In this document: one piece after another, positions 51,647 through 61,281 of the stretch
Position numbering within the stretch: position 1 is the stretch's first letter
Layout: the number at the start of each line of letters is the position of its first letter
Assembly: GCF_007988905.1 (NCBI RefSeq)
Contig: NZ_BJVA01000006.1
Span: forward strand, 117,224-181,223
Direction: 5' to 3'
DNA from: Gluconobacter kanchanaburiensis NBRC 103587
GTDB lineage: Bacteria > Pseudomonadota > Alphaproteobacteria > Acetobacterales > Acetobacteraceae
DNA: 64,000 nucleotides
Translations under genes and position numbers: made by a program
Notes under the pieces: generated by a model
Database searches by the model: none
The model's input: the letters and a program-made list of their open reading frames with translations, nothing else
Told to the model about the DNA's origin: nothing

Positions 51647-52549
51647 ATGCATTTTCGTCTTCTGTGTGCGTCCCTGATTGGGGTCGGTTCCGTTGTTTTT
51701 TCATCCAGTGCTTTCGCATGGGGGCCTTACGGTCATGCGATCGTGGCGGATATCGCGCAGGAGCGTCTAACGCCGCAGGCCCAGAAGGCCGCCACATCCC
51801 TGCTGGCGCTTGAAAATCACCAGAGCCTTGATCAGGTCGCGTCCTGGCCTGATACGATCGGCCATGTTCCCAAGAAGAAGGGCGGCGCGCCTGAGACCTT
51901 GAAATGGCATTACGTTGATATCGATGTGTCTCATCCGGCGTATGATCAGACCCGCGACTGCCCGGATCATGCCTGTGTCGTAGAAAAGCTGCCCGAAGAG
52001 ATCAAAATCCTCGCCGATACGCATGCTTCCCCGCACGATCGTCTGGTTGCTCTCAAATGGGTTGTGCATCTGATTGGAGACATTCATCAGCCGCTGCATG
52101 CTGCTGAGCGTAACAAGGATATGGGGGGGAACGCGATCCGTCTGACCTATTTCGGTAACAACGCCAATGGTCACATGAACCTGCATTCACTGTGGGATGA
52201 GGGTGTGATCGACCATGAGGCGGACTTGCATGTCGGCCCGTTCTACAGCATTGATCCCGCCCGCGCGAAGAAGGAAGCCGACCGTCTTGGCGCTCTGATT
52301 ACGCCAGATGAGACGAAATACTGGGTGCAGGATCTGGACGGAGGCGATGTTTACAACGCAACTGTTGACTGGGCCGACGAGAGTCACTCCCTCGCTCGCA
52401 GCGTGGCCTACGGTGGACTTCCGGCCAACAAGGGTGCCGATATCGGCAAGGGCTACACGGCGCTGGCCTGGCCGATCATGGAGCTGCGTCTGGAACAGGC
52501 CGGTGTGCGTCTGGCTGCCGTTCTCAATACCGCCCTTAACGGCGGATGA
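51647..52549 (+). CDS. S1/P1-family secreted nuclease
   Basis: A 300-residue zinc nuclease of the S1/P1 family. After a signal peptide (cleavage near AFA), the mature N-terminal WGPYGH begins with Trp as required for zinc binding. Metal ligands appear in AVASWPDTIGHV-type D, HYVDID, VVHLIGDIHQPLHAAE and GHMNLHSLWDEGVI. It degrades single-stranded DNA/RNA in the periplasm or outside. Monocistronic, convergent with the efflux operon. Confidence 0.88.
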   Translation: MHFRLLCASLIGVGSVVFSSSAFAWGPYGHAIVADIAQERLTPQAQKAATSLLALENHQSLDQVASWPDTIGHVPKKKGGAPETLKWHYVDIDVSHPAYDQTRDCPDHACVVEKLPEEIKILADTHASPHDRLVALKWVVHLIGDIHQPLHAAERNKDMGGNAIRLTYFGNNANGHMNLHSLWDEGVIDHEADLHVGPFYSIDPARAKKEADRLGALITPDETKYWVQDLDGGDVYNATVDWADESHSLARSVAYGGLPANKGADIGKGYTALAWPIMELRLEQAGVRLAAVLNTALNGG

Positions 52550-52564
52550 GAACGGCTCCAACGG

Positions 52565-52594
52565 GGCTGGGCGTCAGGATTTCTGCGTCCAGCC
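52565..52594. terminator. hairpin between nuclease and efflux genes
   Basis: A 9-bp stem (52565-52573 against 52586-52594, one wobble) with a 12-nt loop spans the end of the outer-membrane efflux gene just after the nuclease stop. There is no T-run; a weak bidirectional terminator at most. Confidence 0.35.
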
Positions 52595-54085
52595 ACCGCC
52601 CAGCGCTCGATACAGATGGGCGACGGAAATTGAGACATTTGCACTCGACTCAGCCAGTGCACTTCGGCTCGTCAGAAGGGCATTCTGGGTCGTCAGGACG
52701 TTGAGGAAGTCCCCCGCACCCTGACTGTACTGAAGCTGTGCGATATGAACGGCGGTTTCGTCTTCTGTGACCGTCTCCGCGAGTCTGGTGTGTCGCTCCT
52801 GCGCGGCGCTCAGATCCGCCATCGAGTCATCGACTTCTTCCCAAGCTTTCAGAAGGGTACGCTGCAACGCGATGGCCGCTTCCTTCTGCTGGGCGCGGCG
52901 TAGATGAAGCTGCCCGGTCAGGCGGCCGCCTTCGAACAGCGGCAGTGTCATGGTCGGGCCGAACCCGTACTGACGCGACGCCCATGAGCCCAGTCCGCTG
53001 AACTGCAACGCCTGAATATCCAAACTGCCAGACAGCGTCACGCGCGGGAAAAAGTCCGCGACTGCCACGCCGATGCTCGCCGTTGCTGCATGAAGATGGT
53101 CTTCAGCCGCTCGTACATCCGGGCGACGCTCCGCCAGTTCGGACGGTAGCCCGACCGGAATGTCTCCTGGGACGGCAGGAATGGTCTGAGCTGAACCGAG
53201 CATGTTTTTCAACGCACCCGGCTGTTGTGCTGTCAGGAAGCTCAGTGCGTTTACAAGATGTACTTCCTGACTTTTCAGAACAGGAAGACGCGCCTCGAAA
53301 CCATGCATCTGTCCGCGGGAATAGGCGACATCAAGCTTAGTTGCCGTGCCCTGCGCGAAGCGAAGTTCCGTCAGCTTCACACTATGTTCTGCAATCGCGA
53401 TACTCTGCTGTGTGATGCCGATCTGCGTCTGGATATTACGCAGGCTCAGATAATCCTGCGCCGTTTCCGCCATGAGGGAGACCAGCACATCACGGCGAAG
53501 CTCGTCCGTTTCATGCATGGCCGCGGTAGCCGCCTCAACCTGACGCCGGACATGCCCCCAGAAATCGACCTCCCATGACGCACTCAGCCCGTATTGTGGC
53601 AGATTGAAAGACGGGTTGCCCTTCGCGCCATTCATTGCCGCTGGTCCAAAGCCCTGCTGGCCGCTGGCAATCTCGCCGGCGTCGGCTTGCTGCATGGTTC
53701 CCAGCAGGCCTAGAATACCATTCGTGCTGGCGCGTTCGCGGGCATAGGATGCAGCACCTTCCATATGCGGCATCTGGGCGGCACTGGCGATCCGACGTTC
53801 AGCCTGACTTTCCGTGAAATGCAGGGCAGCCTCGCGGAGATCGAGGTTGTTGCGCGCGACCTTTTCTTCCAGCGCCGTCAGTGTTGGGTCACGATAGATA
53901 TGCCACCATTGTGCATCGACGGCAGAGGTTTCTTGCGGATGACTGGCTGCTGGAGAAAGGCTCTGATGCCAGTGTGCGGGGGCCTGCGGGTCAGGACGGT
54001 GATAGTCCGGTCCAACGGTACACGCAGATAGCGCGGTGAGTGCCAGAAGAAGGCCGCGTGAGGGGTGGAGCATGGCAGATCTCAT
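52574..54085 (-). CDS. NodT/OprM-type outer-membrane efflux lipoprotein
   Basis: A 503-residue outer-membrane factor. The lipobox is in LTALSACTVGPDYHRPDPQA, followed by two OEP domains with the pattern VPVGLPSELAERRPDVRAAE and RLTGQLHLRRAQQKEAAIAL. It is the third gene of the EmrA/B-OMF operon and overlaps the HlyD stop by 4 nt. It provides the outer-membrane channel. ATG 54073 is an alternative start. Confidence 0.9.
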   Translation of the reverse strand: MRSAMLHPSRGLLLALTALSACTVGPDYHRPDPQAPAHWHQSLSPAASHPQETSAVDAQWWHIYRDPTLTALEEKVARNNLDLREAALHFTESQAERRIASAAQMPHMEGAASYARERASTNGILGLLGTMQQADAGEIASGQQGFGPAAMNGAKGNPSFNLPQYGLSASWEVDFWGHVRRQVEAATAAMHETDELRRDVLVSLMAETAQDYLSLRNIQTQIGITQQSIAIAEHSVKLTELRFAQGTATKLDVAYSRGQMHGFEARLPVLKSQEVHLVNALSFLTAQQPGALKNMLGSAQTIPAVPGDIPVGLPSELAERRPDVRAAEDHLHAATASIGVAVADFFPRVTLSGSLDIQALQFSGLGSWASRQYGFGPTMTLPLFEGGRLTGQLHLRRAQQKEAAIALQRTLLKAWEEVDDSMADLSAAQERHTRLAETVTEDETAVHIAQLQYSQGAGDFLNVLTTQNALLTSRSALAESSANVSISVAHLYRALGGGWTQKS

Positions 54086-55158
54086 TTCCAGAGATACCGG
54101 GCATCATGGGAATGGGCGCCTTCGGGCGTAGAAGACGTGTCGATGCGAGCTTCAACCGACATGCCGACACGAACCTTTTCCGCCAGCGGTTGGCCGGGAT
54201 CGAAGGTCAGCTTGACGGGGACGCGCTGGACCACTTTCGTAAAGTTGCCTGTCGCATTATCAGGTTGAATCGCTGCGAAAGCGACCCCTGTGGCCGGGGC
54301 CAGACTGTCCACGTGCGCTTTGAGAGGATGGCCGGGAAAGGTATCGACCCATACCGTCGCGCTCTGTCCGGTCTGGACTTTTGTAAGCTGGGTTTCCTGA
54401 AAATTCGCCAGCACATAGGCTTTGCGGACCGGCACAACCGCCAGCAGCCCTGTGCCCGGTTGGACATACGCACCAACACGCACACCGCGCTCGCCCACCA
54501 CGCCATCCACGGGGGCGGGGATGGTGCAGTAGGACAGGTTCAGTTCGGCCTGATGCTCGGCACTTTTTGCCTTCAGCAACGTACCCTGAGCCCTTTCGAG
54601 CTGCGCCTTCAGCACAGCGACCTGCTGCTCGGCCGTACTGGTTCCGGCCTTGTCGCGGGCAAGGGCCGCAATCGCTTCAAGCTGTCGGGCTTCCGCGCCC
54701 TGTTGCTGTTCTATCGTGCTCGCGCCCCCTGCGGACAGATTGCGATACCTGGCAGCATTCTGCCGTGCGAAGACAAGCGCAGCTTCGTCGGACTGCACCG
54801 TGTATTTCGCCGCGTCGACAATGGATCCCTGACGGTCAAGCAGGGCCTGAAGATTATTCACATCGCCCTGAGCAGCAGCCGTGTCACCACGGGCCGCATC
54901 CAGTGCCGCGCGGTAATCGTCGTCCTCGATATGCGCCAGTTCTTCCCCGGCATGGACGTATTCGTTGTCCTCGGCCAGCACGCGGTCGATACGCCCGGAA
55001 ACTTTCGGAGCTACTGTCGTGAAATCTGCCGTGACGTAGGCGTCGTTGGTCTCCTGACGGATACCGTCGCCCACGAAGAAACGGTCTGCCGTCCAGGCCA
55101 GGCCTGTCAGGACAACGACCGCACATCCGGCCAAAAGAAGGGGTTTTCCGTAAATCAT
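54082..55158 (-). CDS. emrA: EmrA-like HlyD-family adaptor
   Basis: A 358-residue membrane-fusion protein: one N-terminal helix (LLLAGCAVVVLTGLAWTA), a lipoyl half-motif near VAPKVSGRIDRVLAEDNEYV, a coiled coil, and the second half TIPAPVDGVVGERGVRVG. It is cotranscribed with emrB (15 nt apart) and the outer-membrane factor (4-nt overlap). It links the MFS pump to the outer membrane. Confidence 0.88.
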   Translation of the reverse strand: MIYGKPLLLAGCAVVVLTGLAWTADRFFVGDGIRQETNDAYVTADFTTVAPKVSGRIDRVLAEDNEYVHAGEELAHIEDDDYRAALDAARGDTAAAQGDVNNLQALLDRQGSIVDAAKYTVQSDEAALVFARQNAARYRNLSAGGASTIEQQQGAEARQLEAIAALARDKAGTSTAEQQVAVLKAQLERAQGTLLKAKSAEHQAELNLSYCTIPAPVDGVVGERGVRVGAYVQPGTGLLAVVPVRKAYVLANFQETQLTKVQTGQSATVWVDTFPGHPLKAHVDSLAPATGVAFAAIQPDNATGNFTKVVQRVPVKLTFDPGQPLAEKVRVGMSVEARIDTSSTPEGAHSHDARYLWK

Positions 55159-55173
55159 ATTGAGGCAGGTCCG

Positions 55174-56838
55174 TCAGTGTGCGGTGGCTGGAAGGGAGGA
55201 AGGATCGGGTTCGCGGGCTGCGGCAGGCATGGCCGGAGCTGGTCCCTTGCCGGGCGGATAAACCCGTTTCGGCAGCACGGCAGTCAGCGTGACATAGACG
55301 ATGCACAGGCACATCACGACGAAGTAGATGTCCACCAGTGCCAGCGTGGTCGACTGTTCGTGCAGATAAGTGTGGAAAATCTCGAGTGTATTACGCGCTA
55401 CATGATCGCCATCGGGCGAGCTGTTGCTAATTGCTGCATGGATCGGATTACCCATGCCCGACAGTGCGGTGGCGTTGTTGCCAGCCCGGTCCAGCAGCAT
55501 TGTGGAATGATACTGCTCCCGGCGACGGAGCAGAATTTCGAAAATGGCAGCCGCGAGCGCATTGGCCATGCCCTTGAGCATGTTGACCATGCCTGAGATG
55601 AACGGGCCGTCGGCTGGCCCCAGAGACATGGTGGCCAACATGAGCACTGGGATCACGACCATTGGCTGACCGAGGATCTGAAGCGCCTGCAGGAGGTAAA
55701 AGTTATCCCGTACCCAGTCTGGTGTCAGCCAGGTTCCAAGGAACGCTGCCAGCGCCAGACACGACATGCCGAACGCCAGCACATACCGACAGTCCACCCG
55801 CGCGGAGTTGCAGAGCGCAGCCGTCAGCGGCAGCACGATGAGCTGGGGCAGGGCAACCGTCAGCGCGACTGGAGCTGCCTGAATGGGCCGATATCCCCGT
55901 ACGGCTTCCAGATACGTCATCGGCACTTCCAACATCAGTCCGCAGATCACCAGCACGCCAACGAGTGTTAGAAGCGCCATCGTGATGTTGCGGTTTTTCC
56001 AGTACTGAAGCCGGAAAAACGGGCTGTGATGGTGCCATTCATGGAACAGGAATCCGACGAATAGTGCGCCGCCCCAGAATGTCAGATGGGAGATGATCGG
56101 CGAACGGAACCAGTCCAGCCGGTCTCCCTGATAGAGCACTGTCACCACACACAGGATGGACGGCACACCAATGAAAAAGCCGCGCCAGTTGAACTTTTTG
56201 AACCGTTCGAGATGCACCGGATCGCGTGGCAGTCCGTAGGCCATCATGGCGATGGCGATGATGCTGAAGGGAATGACCTCCCAGTACAGCCAGCGCCAGC
56301 CTACATGCTCAAACCACATTGCTTCGAGCGGCCCGCCCAGATTGGGGCCGAAAGTGGCGCTCATCGCATAGCCGCCAATGCCGAACACCTTGACGGGTGG
56401 CGGCAGGTATTTGAGCATGACCGTCATCAGGACGGGCGGCAGGCACCCCGCACTCAGTCCCTGTGCCGCACGAAGAAAGCACAGCGAGACCATGTCCGGC
56501 ATGAAGGGCAGCGGAATTGACAGAATGGCGAGGACAGCCGTCATGAAGATCGAGAAGCGGTAGATCGAGAACGTCATGTAAAACCAGGGCGTGAACGCCA
56601 TGGCCGCGATGTTGAAGGCCTCGTAGATCGAGGTGAACCACGTCCCCTCATCATGCCCGATATGCATTGCGCCCCGGATGTCGGCGAGACCGATTTCCGT
56701 GATGTGCTCGTTGAATCCGGCCACATGCACGGCCAGCAACATCCCCAGACAGCCGACAATGGTCCGCATGCCGAAGGGCGGGATATAGGAGGGCTGCGCG
56801 GGTGGTGCACCTGCGGGAGGCGAATCTGCTGGTTGCAT
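55174..56838 (-). CDS. emrB: EmrB-like DHA2 MFS multidrug transporter
   Basis: A 554-residue major-facilitator protein of the 14-helix DHA2 group. Visible: WFTSIYEAFNIAAMAFTPWF, LRAAQGLSAGCLPPVLMTVM (motif C-like region), GGPLEAMWFEHVGWRWLYWE and VMCLCIVYVTLTAV at the end. The N-terminal 25 residues and C-terminal 20 are Pro/Ala-rich. First gene of the EmrBA-OMF efflux operon, read away from the divergent LysR gene (57006). Confidence 0.9.
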   Translation of the reverse strand: MQPADSPPAGAPPAQPSYIPPFGMRTIVGCLGMLLAVHVAGFNEHITEIGLADIRGAMHIGHDEGTWFTSIYEAFNIAAMAFTPWFYMTFSIYRFSIFMTAVLAILSIPLPFMPDMVSLCFLRAAQGLSAGCLPPVLMTVMLKYLPPPVKVFGIGGYAMSATFGPNLGGPLEAMWFEHVGWRWLYWEVIPFSIIAIAMMAYGLPRDPVHLERFKKFNWRGFFIGVPSILCVVTVLYQGDRLDWFRSPIISHLTFWGGALFVGFLFHEWHHHSPFFRLQYWKNRNITMALLTLVGVLVICGLMLEVPMTYLEAVRGYRPIQAAPVALTVALPQLIVLPLTAALCNSARVDCRYVLAFGMSCLALAAFLGTWLTPDWVRDNFYLLQALQILGQPMVVIPVLMLATMSLGPADGPFISGMVNMLKGMANALAAAIFEILLRRREQYHSTMLLDRAGNNATALSGMGNPIHAAISNSSPDGDHVARNTLEIFHTYLHEQSTTLALVDIYFVVMCLCIVYVTLTAVLPKRVYPPGKGPAPAMPAAAREPDPSSLPATAH

Positions 56839-57005
56839 GTGGTCTCTTTCGTTTCGGCATAGGCACTATCCGGAGTGACTTGGTCCGAAAACCCACGTTT
56901 GTGGTAAGTGACGTTTCCATTTTTCGTAAGGGTTGAAGAAATCCTTTCCATTTTCACGCAAAGGCGTGAGAATGTGCTCGCAAACCGCAGAAAACGGAGG
57001 ATAAT

Positions 57006-57974
57006 TTGGCAAAGCGGACCGACGGCCACAGACGCTACGATCTCGATCTTCTACGGTATCTTCAGGTTCTCGTAGAGGAAGAGAGCGTCTCAAAAGCCGC
57101 GCTGCGCATGAAGGTGAGTGACGCCGCCATGAGCCGTCATCTCGCAACGCTACGGACTGTTTTCGGGGACCCGATTTTGGTCCTGTCAGGCCGGCGTATG
57201 ATGGCCACGACTTTTGCCAGCCGGATCCGTGACAGAGTTCAGAGTATCGTGCGCGACGCCGATGCGCTGGTGAATGATAACGAAACGCTGAAGCTGCGGC
57301 ACATCTCACCCCGTTTTACGATCCGCGCCAATGATCTTGTCGTCAGTGCGTTCGGGCATGTCATCCTGATGGCCCTCAAGCAGGAATGTCCAAACTGCAG
57401 CGTTGTGTTCGCTCCTGAAACGGAAGAGACGGCCAGTGAGGCGCTACGCAACAGCCAGATCGACCTTTATGTTGGTGCCACGGACGATCTGCGTCCTGAA
57501 ATAATGCGCCAAACCCTGTTTCTGACGTCATTTCGCGCGATAGTTCGTGAAGGGCACCCTATCTTCGCGCGAGGGATTACGCCGCAGACTCTGGTCGATT
57601 ACGATCATATCAGTGTCTCCCGAAAAGGCCGATCCTATGGTCCGATCGACACTATTCTCAAGGAACGCCACGGCCTGACCCGCCCCATCGCGATGGTCGT
57701 GCCGACCTATCATTCCATGATCGATACCGTGCGCGAGACGGATATGATCCTTCCCTTGCCGGACATTGTGATTGACCGCCTTCCACTTTCCCAGATCCAG
57801 CTTGAGGCTTTCGATTTCCCGTTCGAACTGCCGCCTGTCACGTCCTTTCAGGCTTGGCATCCCCGCGTGGATACGGACGGAGTGCATCGCTGGTTACGTG
57901 ATACGGTTTTTCAGGTGATCCGTCGCGAACTGGCGCAGGTCAGGAAAGTGCCAGCGGCGGTGTTGCCGTCATAG
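57006..57974 (+). CDS. LysR-family regulator divergent from emrAB
   Basis: A 322-residue LysR regulator with the N-terminal winged helix (DLDLLRYLQVLVEEESVSKA, LRMKVSDAAMSRHLATLRTV). TTG 57006 is chosen because GGAGG lies 5 nt upstream. It faces the emrB gene over 167 nt, the usual setting for a regulator of the pump; the effector is unknown. Confidence 0.85.
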   Translation: MAKRTDGHRRYDLDLLRYLQVLVEEESVSKAALRMKVSDAAMSRHLATLRTVFGDPILVLSGRRMMATTFASRIRDRVQSIVRDADALVNDNETLKLRHISPRFTIRANDLVVSAFGHVILMALKQECPNCSVVFAPETEETASEALRNSQIDLYVGATDDLRPEIMRQTLFLTSFRAIVREGHPIFARGITPQTLVDYDHISVSRKGRSYGPIDTILKERHGLTRPIAMVVPTYHSMIDTVRETDMILPLPDIVIDRLPLSQIQLEAFDFPFELPPVTSFQAWHPRVDTDGVHRWLRDTVFQVIRRELAQVRKVPAAVLPS

Positions 57975-58000
57975 GGATAAGCAGAATATGGGAATTGGGT

Positions 58001-58918
58001 TCATAAGTTTCCGGAAACAGGTCGAAGACGGGCCTGCAGACGTGGAACCATAAAGTCGAGAACCCCCCGGACGCGATGAGGAAGCTGTTTTCCTCCCTGA
58101 TAGAGCGCATGGATCTCCTCTTCGTCGCGCGTTCCACTGTTTGTGAGCACTTCGACCAGACGTCCCTCGGACAGGTCCTCACGCACATGATATTCCGCCA
58201 GACGGGCCAGTCCGGCGCCGCCGATCGCGGCCCGGCGGACGGTTTCGCCATTATTGGCCAGAAGGGGCCCGCGAATGATCCTGTCGACGATCCGTCCTCG
58301 GTCCTGCAACGGCCAGACCGGTGCAGCACGCCGGAAATTGAATCCCAGGCAGTGGTGGTGCTCCAGATCATCCACGGTTTCAGGCCGTCCGAACTGCTTC
58401 AGATACGCAGGTGACCCGACAATCAGCCTCGGTACCTTTCCCAGATGACGCGCCATAAGGCTGGAGTCCTGGAGGCGCCCGACCCGGAAAGCAATATCCG
58501 TCCGGTCAAGATATAGGTCCGCCATTTCGTCAGAAAGTGAAAGGTCGATCAGGATATCCGGATATGTCTCCCAGAATGCTGGTAGCAGCGGCTCCAGAAG
58601 CAGCGTACCGAAAGCTACGGATGCATTGATGCGGACCGTGCCCTGAAGCTGAACGGTTTTTTGGGACAGGGTGCTTTCCATGTCGTCAATTTCTGTCATC
58701 AAAGTCTGCGCCCGGTTATAATAGGCATGACCTTCGGGAGTGACTGACAGTTTCCGGGTAGATCGTTCAACGAGCCGGACGCCAAGCCGGGTTTCCAATC
58801 GTCCGATAAGCTTGCTGACAGTCGAGGGTGTGGTCAGGGACAGACGCGCTGCTTCGGAAAAACTACCGCTTTCCACAACACGCAGGAAGATCTTCATTTC
58901 TCCGAAACGGTTATCCAT
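58001..58918 (-). CDS. LysR-family regulator divergent from an MdaB-type gene
   Basis: A 305-residue LysR regulator: NRFGEMKIFLRVVESGSFSE, LSLTTPSTVSKLIGRLETRL as the winged helix, then the substrate-binding domain with VNASVAFGTLL-type strands. It faces the quinone-reductase gene across 113 nt, so it probably controls it. It is convergent with the preceding LysR gene. Effector unknown. Confidence 0.88.
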   Translation of the reverse strand: MDNRFGEMKIFLRVVESGSFSEAARLSLTTPSTVSKLIGRLETRLGVRLVERSTRKLSVTPEGHAYYNRAQTLMTEIDDMESTLSQKTVQLQGTVRINASVAFGTLLLEPLLPAFWETYPDILIDLSLSDEMADLYLDRTDIAFRVGRLQDSSLMARHLGKVPRLIVGSPAYLKQFGRPETVDDLEHHHCLGFNFRRAAPVWPLQDRGRIVDRIIRGPLLANNGETVRRAAIGGAGLARLAEYHVREDLSEGRLVEVLTNSGTRDEEEIHALYQGGKQLPHRVRGVLDFMVPRLQARLRPVSGNL

Positions 58919-59031
58919 AAATATTCCAACCTATGAATTTGGTTCACAGGTTTTATGGAGTCTGCTGCAGTTATCAAGAAGGCTCTGTCAGGTCATGATA
59001 TTTTTTCTAGCTACAGACTGGACGAACATTC

Positions 59032-59622
59032 ATGACAAGAATTCTTCTCTTGAACGGTGGCAAGGTTTTTGCCCATTCCCATGGCCGCCTAAACGACACG
59101 CTGCAGGCGCTTGCCTCCGATGTTCTCGGTCAGAATGGCCATGAAATACGGCAGACGAAAATCGACGACGGCTATGATGTTGAACGGGAAGTCGAAAATT
59201 TCCTTTGGGCCGATCTGCTGATCTATCAGTGCCCCGCCTGGTGGATGGGTGTTCCGTGGATTGTCAAAAAATACATCGACGAGGTGATGACGGCCGGTCA
59301 TGGCAGGCTCTACACCAATGATGGACGGAGCCGGACTCATCCGGAACGTAAATATGGTTCAGGCGGACTGGTGCAGGGTAAACGTTATATGCTGTCCGTT
59401 ACGTGGAACGCACCCGTTGAGGCGTTCACCGATCCTTACCAGTTTTTCGAAGGGCGAGGGGTGGATGCGGTCTATTTTCCGTTCCATAAAGCTCACGAGT
59501 TTCTGGGTATGTCGGCGCTGTCCACATTCCTTGCTACCGATGTCATTAAATCTCCTGACGTGGACGGCACACTCGCGGCTTATCGCACACATCTGATGAA
59601 CGTTATCGGAGCTGCTACCTGA
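59032..59622 (+). CDS. mdaB: MdaB-type NAD(P)H:quinone oxidoreductase
   Basis: A 196-residue flavodoxin-like quinone reductase (MdaB/Mda66 family): MTRILLLNGGKVFAHSHGRL at the N-terminus, DLLIYQCPAWWMGVPWIVKK and MLSVTWNAPVEAF. It reduces quinones by two electrons and avoids semiquinone radicals. Divergent from a LysR gene, which suggests stress-induced expression. Confidence 0.88.
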   Translation: MTRILLLNGGKVFAHSHGRLNDTLQALASDVLGQNGHEIRQTKIDDGYDVEREVENFLWADLLIYQCPAWWMGVPWIVKKYIDEVMTAGHGRLYTNDGRSRTHPERKYGSGGLVQGKRYMLSVTWNAPVEAFTDPYQFFEGRGVDAVYFPFHKAHEFLGMSALSTFLATDVIKSPDVDGTLAAYRTHLMNVIGAAT

Positions 59623-59783
59623 AGCGAAGAAAGTCCGGAAACGAAGCTTCCTGCAGAAGAATTACTTGTACCTGTATTGAAGTGCAATCTTTCCAATTAT
59701 GGAGCACCTCATCACAAAACGGTGCTATCCTGAAGGAAGAGATTGCTTTACGGTGACTGTGCGTTATTGGAGATAAGAGAAAA

Positions 59784-60122
59784 TTGAAGAAATTTCTATT
59801 GTTGGTCTCTGTAGTGGGGCTTTCAGGTGGCGCTTTTGCACATGCAGAGGTCGCAGGTGCATCCCAGCTCCTTACCAAGGGACCGGTCTATCCTGCGGCG
59901 ATGCTCGTCAAGAATGAAACCGGTCATGTCACCCTGACGGCTGACATCGACAAGACCGGTCATACTGTAAACTGTCAGATCATAGCCACGACCAATCCGG
60001 GCTTCAATGAGAGTGCACTGGATTACTGCCGCCGAGAGCTATACAGACCGGCAGCCAGAAACGGTCATCCCGTGGTGGAACATCGCCACCGTATCAATGT
60101 GGACTTCAGTCTGGACAAGTAA
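59784..60122 (+). CDS. stand-alone TonB C-terminal domain protein (secreted)
   Basis: A 112-residue protein: an N-terminal signal peptide (MKKFLLLVSVVGLSGGAF, cleavage near AHAE) and a TonB C-terminal domain with PVYPAAMLVKNETGHVTLTA, TNPGFNESALDYCRRELYRP and RHRINVDFSLDK. TTG 59784 is the likely start, with GGAGA about 10 nt upstream. It has no membrane anchor or Pro-rich spacer, so it cannot energise receptors by itself; a periplasmic decoy or auxiliary role is possible. Its end overlaps the convergent LysR gene by 17 nt. Confidence 0.75.
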   Translation: MKKFLLLVSVVGLSGGAFAHAEVAGASQLLTKGPVYPAAMLVKNETGHVTLTADIDKTGHTVNCQIIATTNPGFNESALDYCRRELYRPAARNGHPVVEHRHRINVDFSLDK

Positions 60123-61050
60123 CCAGCGACCTGACGGCTGACAGGGAGAAATTTTCCCTGTCATGGGCCGCTTCTTCTACCAGCCATTCTCGGAACTGGC
60201 TGAGGCTTTTGGAGACCGGGTGGGAGAGTGGTCTCACAAAATAATAGGCTTCTTCACCACGCGGGCACGGTTCTGTTAACTGGATCAAAGTGCCGTCCGC
60301 CAGTTCTTCGCGGATCAGAAAACGGGGTATCATCGCACACCCTGTCCCCTGGATCGCGGCGGCTATGATGAAGCTGAACTGGTCGAAGAGCGCTCCCTGA
60401 AGGCTGATGCTCTCTGTTCCGTGGCTCAGGAACCAGTTCTCCCAGGCGTTGGGGCGGCTTGTAAGATGCAGAAGCGGCGCAGTCAGTAAATCCTCACAGG
60501 AGGAGATGCGGAGTTTTCTGGCGAGGTCCGGGCTGCATACGGCTACAACGTCTTCCGTCATCAGAAAAGAAAGCTCTGTCCCCGGCCATTCCGGAAGGCC
60601 AAAGTGAATGGCTGCATCCAAAGGGTCCGTCGAGAAGTCGAAAGGTTGCAGATGGGTATGCAGGTTGACAGTGATGTCAGGATGTTTCGCCGCAAAACGG
60701 ATCAATCGGGGGGCGAGCCAGCGAGCACCAAATGTAGGAAGAACGCCCAGATTGATGCTTCCTCCGCCGGGATTGGCCCGGAAGGCGAGGGTGGCCGCTG
60801 AAATATGGCGGAGTGCTTCCCGGATTTCCCGGACATAATGCTCTCCTGCCTTCGTCAGTCGCACGGTCTGTCGATCTCGTAGAAACAGTGTTGAGCCCAG
60901 ATGACTTTCGAGCGCCCGGATATGACGACTGACAGCACTCTGCGTAAGTTTCAGCTCTTCTGCGGCTGCCGTGAAACTCTGGTGACGGGCAGCGGCTTCG
61001 AACGAGCAGAGAAGGGTGGTGGATGGGAGGAAACGACGGGCAAGTGTCAT
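60106..61050 (-). CDS. LysR-family regulator (GcvA-like)
   Basis: A 314-residue LysR protein with winged helix FEAAARHQSFTAAAEELKLT and QSAVSRHIRALESHLGSTLF, typical of the GcvA subgroup. It is divergent from the aldehyde dehydrogenase gene (231 nt apart) and may control it. Convergent overlap with the TonB-domain gene is 17 nt. Confidence 0.87.
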   Translation of the reverse strand: MTLARRFLPSTTLLCSFEAAARHQSFTAAAEELKLTQSAVSRHIRALESHLGSTLFLRDRQTVRLTKAGEHYVREIREALRHISAATLAFRANPGGGSINLGVLPTFGARWLAPRLIRFAAKHPDITVNLHTHLQPFDFSTDPLDAAIHFGLPEWPGTELSFLMTEDVVAVCSPDLARKLRISSCEDLLTAPLLHLTSRPNAWENWFLSHGTESISLQGALFDQFSFIIAAAIQGTGCAMIPRFLIREELADGTLIQLTEPCPRGEEAYYFVRPLSHPVSKSLSQFREWLVEEAAHDRENFSLSAVRSLVTCPD

Positions 61051-61281
61051 GACTCTGTTGGTTTTCCTCTCTGGGCGACATATCCGGTCATTCCGTTTCG
61101 GAATGACCCTGCGCAGCTTTATCGTTTGGCAGGCCGCGAGTCATGACTGTAAATTCATGACAGTTTCGTATCGGCCTTTTAAGGGCGACTTCAGACCCGT
61201 GTCTTGTTTTATGTACCTATCGACAGACCGTGTTTTCAGATGCCTCCTGCTGCGTGCCGAAAATCCATAACAGGAAGAACA

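Noticed and set aside
54040..55596. A 518-codon rightward open frame across the emrA region
   Set aside because: It runs antisense to well-supported efflux genes, has no family signature, and its residue make-up is typical of a shadow frame.
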